Shown here in pieces: positions 1 through 5,064 of a stretch of 6,370 nt of DNA. The position numbers and the translations under genes were made by a program. The notes beneath the pieces were generated by a model. It ran no database searches and was not told the origin of the DNA. It was given only the letters and a program-made list of their open reading frames with translations. This DNA is from an uncultured Bacteroidales bacterium. Its GTDB lineage: Bacteria; Bacteroidota; Bacteroidia; Bacteroidales; Paludibacteraceae. Each line of letters begins with the position of its first letter. Position 1 is the stretch's first letter. Location: positions 1-6,370 of the forward strand of contig CALCGR010000126.1 of assembly GCA_937901025.1 (NCBI GenBank), in the 5' to 3' direction.

Positions 1-1303
1 TGTTAACCAGATAAGCCTTCGCACCGCTCTTCTCCATCTTCTTCACAAGCTCCTCCGCATATTTGGTAGGATGAAGCTCCAAGAACGCTTGACCAAAGCA
101 AGCCGAGAAAGTAGGAGTCGGTTCGGTGATACCGCGCTCGGTACCGGCGAGTTTAGCAGTGAAACCGCTCAAGAAATAATATTTCGTTTGTTCGGGCGTC
201 AAGATACTTACCGGAGGCAGAACGCCAAAGGCGTCGGCACTGAGGAAGATCACGTTTTGAGCATCCGGACCGGCACTGATCGGACGAACGATCTTCTCGA
301 TGTGGTTGATAGGATAGCTGACGCGGGTGTTCTCGGTAACGGACTTGTCGGCGAAGTCAATGACGCCGTTCTTGTCTACGGTTACGTTCTCGAGCAGAGC
401 GTTACGACGGATAGCGTGATAGATGTCGGGTTCGGATTCCTTATCAAGGTTGATGACCTTGGCATAGCAACCGCCTTCGAAGTTGAATACGCCATTGTCG
501 TCCCATCCGTGCTCGTCGTCACCGATGAGCAGACGCTTCGGGTCGGTGGAGAGAGTGGTCTTACCGGTACCGCTCAAACCGAAGAAGATAGCCGTGTTCT
601 TACCCTTCATGTCGGTGTTAGCCGAGCAGTGCATGGAAGCGATTCCTTGCAAAGGCAGGTAGTAGTTCATCATCGAGAACATACCTTTCTTCATCTCGCC
701 GCCGTACCAAGTGTTGATGATCACTTGCTCACGAGAGGTGGTGTTGAAAGCTACGCACGTGTCGGAGTTCAAACCTAACTTCTCGTAGTTCTTCACTTTC
801 GCTTTCGAAGCGTTGTAGATGATGAAGTTTGGTTCGAAGTTCTCTAACTCTTCCTCGGTGGGCTGAATGAACATATTCTTCACAAAGTGAGCCTGCCAAG
901 CGACCTCCACGATGAAACGAACGGCCAGACGGGTCTCCTTGTTGGCACCGCAGAAAGCGTCGCACACATAGAGCTCCTTACCGCTAAGTTCCTTAAGAGC
1001 GATCTTCTTGACCTCGTCCCATACCTTCTCGGACATGGGGTGGTTATCGTTCTTATAGGCATCCGAAGTCCACCAAACGTTATCGTGGCTCTGCTTGTCG
1101 TCCACGATGTATTTGTCCTTAGGCGAACGGCCCGTGAACACACCGGTCATTACATTGACTGCGTCCAACTCCGTGAGTTGACCTTTTTCAAAACCTCTAA
1201 GACCTTTCTTGGTCTCAGCCTCAAACAGCTCTTCGTAGGAAGGGTTGTGAGCAATTACCTTGGCATTCTTAATGCCATACTTGGCGAGATAGATTTTTTT
1301 CAT
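1..1303 (-). CDS. pckA: ATP-dependent phosphoenolpyruvate carboxykinase, N-terminal 434 codons (C-terminus outside window)
   Basis: The enzyme converts oxaloacetate and ATP to phosphoenolpyruvate, CO2 and ADP in the cytosol. In anaerobic Bacteroidota it is often thought to run in the CO2-fixing direction on the route to succinate. The reading frame is open from ATG at 1303 to the left edge. Visible motifs are TGRSPKDK (residues 57-64, substrate-binding Arg59), YGGEMKKG (200-207, metal-binding Lys), SMHCSAN (223-229, metal-binding His225), the P-loop GLSGTGKTT (242-250, Lys248), the acidic kinase-2 motif IGDDEHGW (260-267) and TRVSYPI (326-332). These match the E. coli ATP-type enzyme closely and are unlike the GTP-type enzyme. 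The frame ends at GAKAYLVN, just before the expected TGWNG motif; the family is usually about 535-540 residues, so about 100 are missing through the window edge. The start follows an A-rich leader with no Shine-Dalgarno site. It is transcribed alone and divergently from the synthase gene. Confidence 0.97.
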   Translation of the reverse strand, partial: MKKIYLAKYGIKNAKVIAHNPSYEELFEAETKKGLRGFEKGQLTELDAVNVMTGVFTGRSPKDKYIVDDKQSHDNVWWTSDAYKNDNHPMSEKVWDEVKKIALKELSGKELYVCDAFCGANKETRLAVRFIVEVAWQAHFVKNMFIQPTEEELENFEPNFIIYNASKAKVKNYEKLGLNSDTCVAFNTTSREQVIINTWYGGEMKKGMFSMMNYYLPLQGIASMHCSANTDMKGKNTAIFFGLSGTGKTTLSTDPKRLLIGDDEHGWDDNGVFNFEGGCYAKVINLDKESEPDIYHAIRRNALLENVTVDKNGVIDFADKSVTENTRVSYPINHIEKIVRPISAGPDAQNVIFLSADAFGVLPPVSILTPEQTKYYFLSGFTAKLAGTERGITEPTPTFSACFGQAFLELHPTKYAEELVKKMEKSGAKAYLVN

Positions 1304-1352
1304 TTTTTATATTGATTTATTTGTTGAATCGTTGTCTCACTTTTTGCGAATG

Positions 1353-1384
1353 CAAAAGTACACAAAATTTTTGACATGGGCAAA
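1353..1384 (-). promoter_or_regulatory. Bacteroidota-type promoter for pckA
   Basis: Read on the minus strand, a -33 TTTG (1384-1381) is followed by a 20-base spacer and a -7 TACTTTTG (1360-1353). This fits the TTTG / TAnnTTTG consensus of the primary sigma factor in Bacteroidota. Transcription would begin near 1346, giving an untranslated leader of roughly 40-45 bases before the ATG at 1303. Confidence 0.8.
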
Positions 1385-1415
1385 TATTTTTTCATTCTGC
1401 TCTAAAAAAACGTAT

Positions 1416-1441
1416 TTTTTGCAAACTGCGATTGGCAAAAA
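1416..1441. repeat. Inverted repeat midway between the divergent promoters
   Basis: TTTTTGC (1416-1422) and GCAAAAA (1435-1441) are perfect inverted copies separated by 12 bases. The centre (1428.5) falls almost exactly midway between the two facing -33 boxes at 1384 and 1472. The position would suit an operator, but AT-rich DNA yields such repeats easily, so a regulatory role is only an inference. Confidence 0.4.
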
Positions 1442-1463
1442 GTTAAAAAATATGCTTTTTAAC
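1442..1463. repeat. Perfect 8-bp inverted repeat upstream of the plus-strand promoter
   Basis: GTTAAAAA (1442-1449) and TTTTTAAC (1456-1463) are exact reverse complements around the 6-base loop ATATGC. The repeat ends 8 bases before the -33 TTTG at 1472, where an activator site or an UP-like AT tract would lie. No regulator family can be named from the sequence. Confidence 0.45.
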
Positions 1464-1471
1464 ATAAAAAA

Positions 1472-1503
1472 TTTGGTCAGTTCGAAAAAAAGCAGTACTT
1501 TTG
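1472..1503 (+). promoter_or_regulatory. Bacteroidota-type promoter for the five-gene set
   Basis: TTTG (1472-1475), a 20-base spacer and TACTTTTG (1496-1503) form a full consensus promoter. The -7 box and the three bases after it (TACTTTTGCAT) are identical to those of the pckA promoter on the other strand. Transcription would start near 1510, about 107 bases ahead of the first clear gene. No other promoter is visible between here and 4878, so it probably serves all five genes. Confidence 0.8.
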
Positions 1504-1549
1504 CATCGTGTTTTTCATGGTATTAGATTTAAGGTTAAGTAAAGATTGT

Positions 1550-1580
1550 GGTTGTCGGGATGACAACCCTTCTTTTTTTT
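1550..1580 (+). terminator. Hairpin plus T-run in the leader (attenuator or small-RNA terminator)
   Basis: GGTTGTC (1550-1556) and GACAACC (1562-1568) form a 7-bp stem with loop GGGAT, followed after four bases by eight T's (1573-1580). This has the form of an intrinsic terminator on the plus strand, yet it lies after the promoter and before the genes that promoter appears to serve. It could terminate a roughly 70-nt RNA starting near 1510 or act as an attenuator. The stem is short, so read-through is likely substantial. Confidence 0.55.
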
Positions 1581-1615
1581 AGGAAAAAGGAATGAGGAAA
1601 TAGGAATAAGGAATT
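1581..1615 (+). repeat. Five tandem AGGAANN heptamers abutting the synthase start codon
   Basis: Units begin at 1581, 1588, 1595, 1602 and 1609. Each is AGGAA followed by two variable bases, in the order AA, TG, AT, TA, TT. The last unit ends one base before the ATG at 1617. Each unit holds AGGA, a Shine-Dalgarno-like core; the one at 1609-1612 lies close to the start codon and is unusual in a window where other starts lack such a site. The second and third units also contain a three-codon open frame (ATG at 1592, stop ending at 1603). Confidence 0.75.
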
Positions 1616-1616
1616 T

Positions 1617-2201
1617 ATGAATTGTCCGTTCGAATTATCTGATTTACAAGAGGCGGTTCGCGTGCTCAAACAAGGCGGCGTCATCTTATATCCCACCGAT
1701 ACGGTTTGGGGTATCGGGTGTGACGCGACCAATGCGGAGGCGGTCAAACGGATCTTTGAGATTAAACACCGGGCGGACGCGAAGTCGATGTTAGTTCTGT
1801 TAGAGGGTGCCGGAAAGATTCAAGGATATGTGTCGGATATCCCTCAGGCAGCTTGGCAATTGCTGGAGGTGAGTGAAGGACAACGACCCCTTACTATTAT
1901 TTACCCGCACGCGCGCAACCTCGCGCCTAACCTAATCGCCGAAGACGGGAGTGTGGGCATCCGTATTACGGAAGAGGTGTTCTCCAAGTCGCTGTGCGAG
2001 CACCTGCGCAAGCCGATAGTGTCCACCTCAGCGAATATCTCGGGCGAGGCCGCAGCAAAAACATTTGCGCAGATTGTGCCGGAGATTAAGAACGCCGTGG
2101 ATTATATTTGTCACTATCGTCGCCAAGACAACGAAGAGAAGAAACCCTCTTCGATTATCAAGGTCAACGAGGACAACACCATTCAAATCATTAGACAATG
2201 A
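1617..2201 (+). CDS. tsaC: L-threonylcarbamoyladenylate synthase (TsaC/YrdC/Sua5 family)
   Basis: The family makes threonylcarbamoyl-AMP from threonine, bicarbonate and ATP, the first step of t6A37 modification in ANN-decoding tRNAs, in the cytosol. The 194-residue protein covers one YrdC domain. Visible motifs are YPTDTVWGIGCDA (25-37), the nucleotide-binding IKHRADAKS (49-57, the K/R motif), GIRI (114-117), STSANISG (136-143) and PSSII (177-181). The usual WPGPLT is replaced by EGQRPLT (88-93), a change I believe is common in Bacteroidales homologues. The length fits TsaC or YrdC, without the extra Sua5 C-terminal domain. It is the first gene of the plus-strand set and ends in an ATGA overlap with the next gene, suggesting translational coupling. 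A YciO-type paralogue with another role cannot be fully excluded, but the motifs favour the tRNA enzyme. Confidence 0.92.
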   Translation: MNCPFELSDLQEAVRVLKQGGVILYPTDTVWGIGCDATNAEAVKRIFEIKHRADAKSMLVLLEGAGKIQGYVSDIPQAAWQLLEVSEGQRPLTIIYPHARNLAPNLIAEDGSVGIRITEEVFSKSLCEHLRKPIVSTSANISGEAAAKTFAQIVPEIKNAVDYICHYRRQDNEEKKPSSIIKVNEDNTIQIIRQ

Positions 2202-3484
2202 ACCAAAGACGCAAACAACAGCTCGCCATTTTGATAGCGGACCTAATCTCCTCGGAGCTCGTGTGGCTCTGTTTCTTGGTCTTCCGTTGGCTCGTGTATC
2301 AAGGGCGACTATTCAATGCGGAGCAGGTGCTTATTCCGGCATTTAGTTTTGTCACGCCCCTTATTTTTTATCCCTTGGGTTGTTTGGTTGTCTATTATCT
2401 CTCGGGCTATTATTTACGTCCATATAAGAACAGCCCGGGAAAAGTAGCGATACCCACCTTCTTCTCGGCTCTCGCTATTACGATTGTATCCTTTTTTATC
2501 ATCATTGCCGACGACATCACTCCTATTGACCAATACCAATACTATCTGGTAACCTTGGGTGTGCTGTTTGCATTACAATTCGTTGTCAGTTTGTTGCCAC
2601 GGTTGATTATCTATCTTGTTCAGATGATTCACAAAAACCAACCGCGAACATTTACACTGACGGATTTGAAACAACTGAGTTCGTTTAAAAAACAGCACCA
2701 AAAGCAACCTTTTGAAGCGGTTATCATTGACTTTAAGAACAATTCGGAAAATGATATTTATTTGGCCATTCAAGAGCTTTATCCGCTTAATGTGCAGATT
2801 TACATCGTTCCGACCACCTATGATATGTTGACCGGTTCGGCGCGCATCACCACGGTTGAAGACGCCCCGTATATCTGCATTACTGCCCTTAAGATGTCGG
2901 ATGCAGAATTATGTATCAAGCGGGCTTCGGATATAGTTATGTCCGGAATAGGGATGCTTCTTCTTTCCCCGATCTATCTGCTGTTAGCCATCCTTATCAA
3001 AATCTCTTCCCCGGGTCCGGTAATCTATAAGCAAGAACGTATCGGCCTACACGGGCACGCTTTCCAAATACTGAAATTCCGCACGATGGTTCAGAACGCA
3101 GAGCAAGAGGTTCCGCAGCTCTCGCAAGATGACGATCCGCGTATCACGCCTATAGGCAAAAAACTACGGCGTTATCGTTTGGACGAACTGCCGCAGTTAT
3201 GGAATGTGTTCAAGGGCGAGATGGCCTTGGTGGGCCCGCGTCCGGAACGCGCATATTTTATCGACCGGATTCAACAGCGCGCCCCTTACTACTGTTTGCT
3301 TTATGGCGTTCGTCCGGGACTGACCAGTTGGGGGCCCATCAAGGTGGGTTATACCGATACGATTGACAAGATGATTGCGCGGCTCAATTACGATATTGTG
3401 TATATGGAAAACATGTCCTTACGCTTAGATATAAAGATTTTATTCTATACCATCGGGGTTTTGTTGGACGGCAAAGGCAAATAA
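2198..3484 (+). CDS. Polyprenyl-phosphate sugar-1-phosphate transferase (WcaJ-type initiating transferase)
   Basis: This family moves a sugar-1-phosphate from a nucleotide sugar to undecaprenyl phosphate at the inner membrane, the first step of exopolysaccharide, capsule or glycan assembly. The N-terminal part has hydrophobic segments at about 7-34, 46-70, 85-104 and 115-142. A soluble linker (about 145-235) follows, then a re-entrant hydrophobic helix (247-270) and the catalytic bacterial sugar transferase domain. Motifs include KRASD (241-245), SPGPVIYKQERIG (271-283), KFRTM (293-297), DDPRITPIGKKLRR (312-325), LDELPQLWNVFKGEMALVGPRPE (starting at 328, with the Asp329-Glu330 pair expected to be catalytic) and RPGLT (372-376). 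The 428 residues are somewhat short of the usual 460-480, mainly in the linker. No glycosyltransferases, flippase or polymerase genes lie beside it, so the sugar cannot be guessed. Its start overlaps the synthase stop codon. Confidence 0.93.
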   Translation: MNQRRKQQLAILIADLISSELVWLCFLVFRWLVYQGRLFNAEQVLIPAFSFVTPLIFYPLGCLVVYYLSGYYLRPYKNSPGKVAIPTFFSALAITIVSFFIIIADDITPIDQYQYYLVTLGVLFALQFVVSLLPRLIIYLVQMIHKNQPRTFTLTDLKQLSSFKKQHQKQPFEAVIIDFKNNSENDIYLAIQELYPLNVQIYIVPTTYDMLTGSARITTVEDAPYICITALKMSDAELCIKRASDIVMSGIGMLLLSPIYLLLAILIKISSPGPVIYKQERIGLHGHAFQILKFRTMVQNAEQEVPQLSQDDDPRITPIGKKLRRYRLDELPQLWNVFKGEMALVGPRPERAYFIDRIQQRAPYYCLLYGVRPGLTSWGPIKVGYTDTIDKMIARLNYDIVYMENMSLRLDIKILFYTIGVLLDGKGK

Positions 3485-3493
3485 AAAACAACA

Positions 3494-3667
3494 ATGAATC
3501 AACCTGAAAAATCATACGACCAGGCGCTTCAAGAGGCGCAGCAGATTATTGAAGCCTTAGAACAGGCTCCCGCCATTTCGCTACAAGAATATCAAGCGCA
3601 ATCGAAAAAAGCGAAAGCCCTGTTGGATTATTGCGAATCCACATTAACGGAATTTACCAAAGAATAA
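3494..3667 (+). CDS. xseB: Probable exodeoxyribonuclease VII small subunit
   Basis: The 57-residue frame runs from ATG at 3494 to TAA at 3667. Family members bind the large subunit XseA to form a nuclease that degrades single-stranded DNA. The sequence is two predicted helices (about 6-26 and 29-54) separated by a short APAIS turn. The pattern SYDQALQEAQQIIEALE, then SLQEYQAQSKKAKALL, matches the XseB layout of an F/YEEAL...IVE.LE helix and an SLEE....EG..L helix. The usual length is 60-80, so this is a short member. It starts 9 bases after the sugar transferase stop and ends 12 bases before the next gene, so it sits inside the operon. The large subunit gene is not in the window, which is unusual. 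A different small coiled-coil protein remains possible. Confidence 0.72.
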   Translation: MNQPEKSYDQALQEAQQIIEALEQAPAISLQEYQAQSKKAKALLDYCESTLTEFTKE

Positions 3668-3679
3668 ATTTATACAATT

Positions 3680-4261
3680 ATGAAAAAACTCTTTACCCTC
3701 ATCTGCCTATTGGCGGTTGTCCTTGGCACTCAAGCCCAAGAAGAATTACAAGAACCACAGGAACCGCAAGCAACACAGCAACCCGCCCAATCTATTGTCT
3801 TACAACCGGTTATGCGCATGGGAAACAAGTATTACTACGATGGTTTCAACATGAACCAAAACGTTTCCTATCTTTCCGATCATGCGCCGTACACACTGTT
3901 CTTGAAGGAGAGTTGTCCGGAAGCATACGTGCAGTATATCAGTGGCCGTAACTACGCTATCGAGGGTTGGTGCTGCTTCACCATCGGTATCATCGCCGAG
4001 GCTCTCCCGATCGGTTTTACCTGGACCGCCAGAACCAGCGACGGACGAACCACAACTTACAAGACCCCGCTGGGTTGGACGCTATCTTATCTAACGGCAG
4101 CCGCTTTGCAAATTGCTTGTATCCCGTTGTTGGCTATCGGTTATAAACGCATGCACGAGAGTGTGAATGTATACAATATTTCGACGGCCGGAAAGACCGT
4201 CGCTCCTACGGTTGGTTTCAACGCCACCGAAGACGGTGTTGGTTTGGCCTTACGATTCTGA
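3680..4261 (+). CDS. Exported or membrane protein of unknown function, paralogue A
   Basis: I do not recognise a named function. The 193-residue protein begins with a signal peptide: MKK, a hydrophobic core and the end TQAQ, with likely cleavage after Ala19 (AQA-Q pattern). A Gln/Pro/Glu-rich stretch (21-38) with QEPQEPQ follows. A polar domain has GNKYYYDGFNMN (48-59) and CPEAYVQYISGR (79-90). Two hydrophobic segments lie at about 95-113 and 133-155, then GYKRMHESVNVYN (154-166), and the C-terminus is GVGLALRF. This layout resembles small Bacteroidales envelope proteins with a Tyr-rich 'YxxxG' domain and two membrane helices. It is clearly related to the next gene, which starts two bases after its stop codon. 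Localisation is inferred as inner membrane or periplasm. There is no Shine-Dalgarno site; the leader is A/T-rich. Confidence 0.85.
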   Translation: MKKLFTLICLLAVVLGTQAQEELQEPQEPQATQQPAQSIVLQPVMRMGNKYYYDGFNMNQNVSYLSDHAPYTLFLKESCPEAYVQYISGRNYAIEGWCCFTIGIIAEALPIGFTWTARTSDGRTTTYKTPLGWTLSYLTAAALQIACIPLLAIGYKRMHESVNVYNISTAGKTVAPTVGFNATEDGVGLALRF

Positions 4262-4263
4262 AT

Positions 4264-4878
4264 ATGAAAAAACTGATTATTTTCTTCTGCCTTTTGGCAG
4301 TAGCGTTCAGCGCACAGGCACAAATAGAGTTGCAGATAGTAAACCCTATCGTAGTGCCGATAGGAGCGCAAAAAGGAACGAAAACAGAAGCGCGAACACA
4401 GTTCCCGACGGACTCCGTCCGCCCGAGTGTGTACCGCAGCGGAAACTATTATTTTGTAGGTACCGAACAACTCTCCATGAAAGAGTTTATGTGGTACTTG
4501 GAGGATACGAGAGATGAACTGTACAAAGACTACCATTCGGGGTATGTCGTTTCTAAGGCGGGTTGGCCGTTGTTTTATATCGGTCTTTCGGTTACCGTCG
4601 TTGGCTCGTTCTTCAGTATTATCGGTGCACTGGTTACCCCTCATTCCCAGGCGGGTAATGGAGAGGAAATGCAAGCAGCCATCAATTCGATAGCCCTCCC
4701 CATCGCCCTCTCGGGCGCTGCGGTGACGGGTGCGGGTATCACCTGTTTGGGTGTAGGTTACGCCCGCATGCACAAGGTGGGTGACATGTATAACGTGGTT
4801 CACCCTAACAAACAACCGGAAACGGAACTGAAGGTTATCTCCTCCGCGAATGGGGTCGGGATAGCCCTTGCGTGGTAA
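4264..4878 (+). CDS. Exported or membrane protein of unknown function, paralogue B
   Basis: This 204-residue protein is a divergent copy of its upstream neighbour. It has a signal peptide (MKKLIIFFCLL then SAQAQ, likely cut after Ala19), a variable polar region (21-57) and SGNYYFVGTEQLSMKEFMWY (59-78). LYKDYHSGYVVSKAGW (86-101) matches AYVQYISGRNYAIEGW in paralogue A. Two hydrophobic segments follow at about 101-124 and 141-165. GYARMHKVGDMYN (165-177) matches GYKRMHESVNVYN, and the C-terminus GVGIALAW matches GVGLALRF. The loop between the helices differs in length and sequence. It is the last gene of the set, with only two bases separating it from paralogue A. Function is unknown; pairing at the membrane is a guess. 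Its 3' end faces the minus-strand promoter-like sequence at 4910-4940. Confidence 0.85.
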   Translation: MKKLIIFFCLLAVAFSAQAQIELQIVNPIVVPIGAQKGTKTEARTQFPTDSVRPSVYRSGNYYFVGTEQLSMKEFMWYLEDTRDELYKDYHSGYVVSKAGWPLFYIGLSVTVVGSFFSIIGALVTPHSQAGNGEEMQAAINSIALPIALSGAAVTGAGITCLGVGYARMHKVGDMYNVVHPNKQPETELKVISSANGVGIALAW

Positions 4879-4904
4879 GTTTAGCGATTTTACGGCACTT
4901 TTTT
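4872..4904 (+). terminator. Weak candidate terminator of the five-gene set
   Basis: GTGGTAA (4872-4878, overlapping the stop codon) can pair with TTAC and CAC (4890-4893, 4896-4898), leaving a two-G bulge. Six T's follow (4899-4904). The stem is imperfect and the loop is 11 bases, so this is weak. The larger palindrome just downstream could also contribute to termination. Confidence 0.3.
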
Positions 4905-4909
4905 AGGTA

Positions 4910-4940
4910 CAAAGGTACAAAAAAGCGGAATATACGCAAA
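4910..4940 (-). promoter_or_regulatory. Promoter-like sequence pointing antisense into paralogue B
   Basis: On the minus strand, TTTG (4940-4937), a 19-base spacer and TACCTTTG (4917-4910) match the same consensus as the other promoters. A transcript would begin near 4903 and run antisense across the end of paralogue B. No minus-strand gene with recognisable protein features follows. It may be a true antisense promoter or a by-product of the palindrome. Confidence 0.4.
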
Positions 4941-4954
4941 TTTTTAAAGAAATA

Positions 4955-4986
4955 TTTGCATATTCCAAAAAAATGTTGTACTTTTG
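4955..4986 (+). promoter_or_regulatory. Bacteroidota-type promoter for secD
   Basis: TTTG (4955-4958), a 20-base spacer and TACTTTTG (4979-4986) form a full consensus match with the same spacing as the other two clear promoters. Transcription would begin near 4992, leaving a leader of about 70 bases. It separates secD from the upstream gene set. Confidence 0.8.
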
Positions 4987-4997
4987 TACGCTAATTT

Positions 4998-5017
4998 GCG
5001 TAGGTGTACGCCTATGC
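4998..5017 (+). promoter_or_regulatory. Stem-loop near the 5' end of the secD leader
   Basis: GCGTAGGT (4998-5005) pairs with GCCTATGC (5010-5017), including two G-U pairs, around the loop GTAC. It would lie within about ten bases of the transcript start and could stabilise the messenger. GCGTA (4998-5002) could instead pair with TACGC at 4987-4991 or at 5007-5011. No known riboswitch class is recognised. Confidence 0.4.
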
Positions 5018-5064
5018 ACGTATATAACGCAATTAAATAAACATTAATAAAAACAAAAAACATT

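Larger units (their letters stand above)
1304..1616. other. Divergent intergenic control region between pckA and the synthase gene
   Basis: This 313-bp AT-rich stretch has no convincing protein gene. It holds the pckA promoter (1353-1384, minus), two inverted repeats (1416-1441 and 1442-1463), a plus-strand promoter (1472-1503), a hairpin with T-run (1550-1580) and a heptamer array (1581-1615). The -33 boxes of the two promoters face each other about 87 bases apart, leaving room for a shared regulator. Confidence 0.8.
4906..4989. repeat. Imperfect 84-bp palindrome containing mirrored promoters
   Basis: The outer arms GTACAAAGGTACAA (4907-4920) and TTGTACTTTTGTAC (4976-4989) are inverted copies matching at 13 of 14 bases. 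The inner arms are GGAATAT plus GCAAAT (4927-4933, 4936-4941) and ATTTGC plus ATATTCC (4954-4966), matching fully apart from two extra bases in the left arm. All are centred near 4948. The left outer arm begins within a direct repeat of GGTACAAA (4906-4913, 4914-4921). Each half contains a promoter-like TTTG / TAnnTTTG pair, one per strand. Confidence 0.75.

Noticed and set aside
71..778. Open frame of 235 codons on the plus strand
   Set aside because: It lies wholly antisense to pckA, whose motifs are unambiguous, and shows no recognisable domain of its own.
887..1315. Open frame of 142 codons on the plus strand
   Set aside because: It is antisense to the 5' part of pckA and runs across its start codon, with no independent support.
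1332..1526. Open frame of 64 codons in the intergenic region
   Set aside because: It is AT-rich, overlaps both divergent promoters and the dyads, and encodes a Lys/Phe-rich string without a domain.
2065..2346. Open frame of 93 codons spanning the synthase and transferase junction
   Set aside because: It is out of frame with two well-supported genes and is Arg-rich, as expected for a shadow frame.
3631..3951. Open frame of 106 codons on the plus strand
   Set aside because: It overlaps the end of xseB and the signal peptide region of paralogue A in another frame and has no domain.
4141..4815. Open frame of 224 codons on the minus strand, about 90 bases downstream of the antisense promoter-like site
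   Set aside because: The protein is rich in Arg, His and Thr with no motif, and it overlaps two genes with clear signal peptides and paralogous motifs. Its position is suggestive but the frame looks like a shadow.
4906..4989. Insertion-sequence or MITE remnant
   Set aside because: Inverted arms are present but there is no target-site duplication, no transposase trace, and the arms coincide with promoter boxes.
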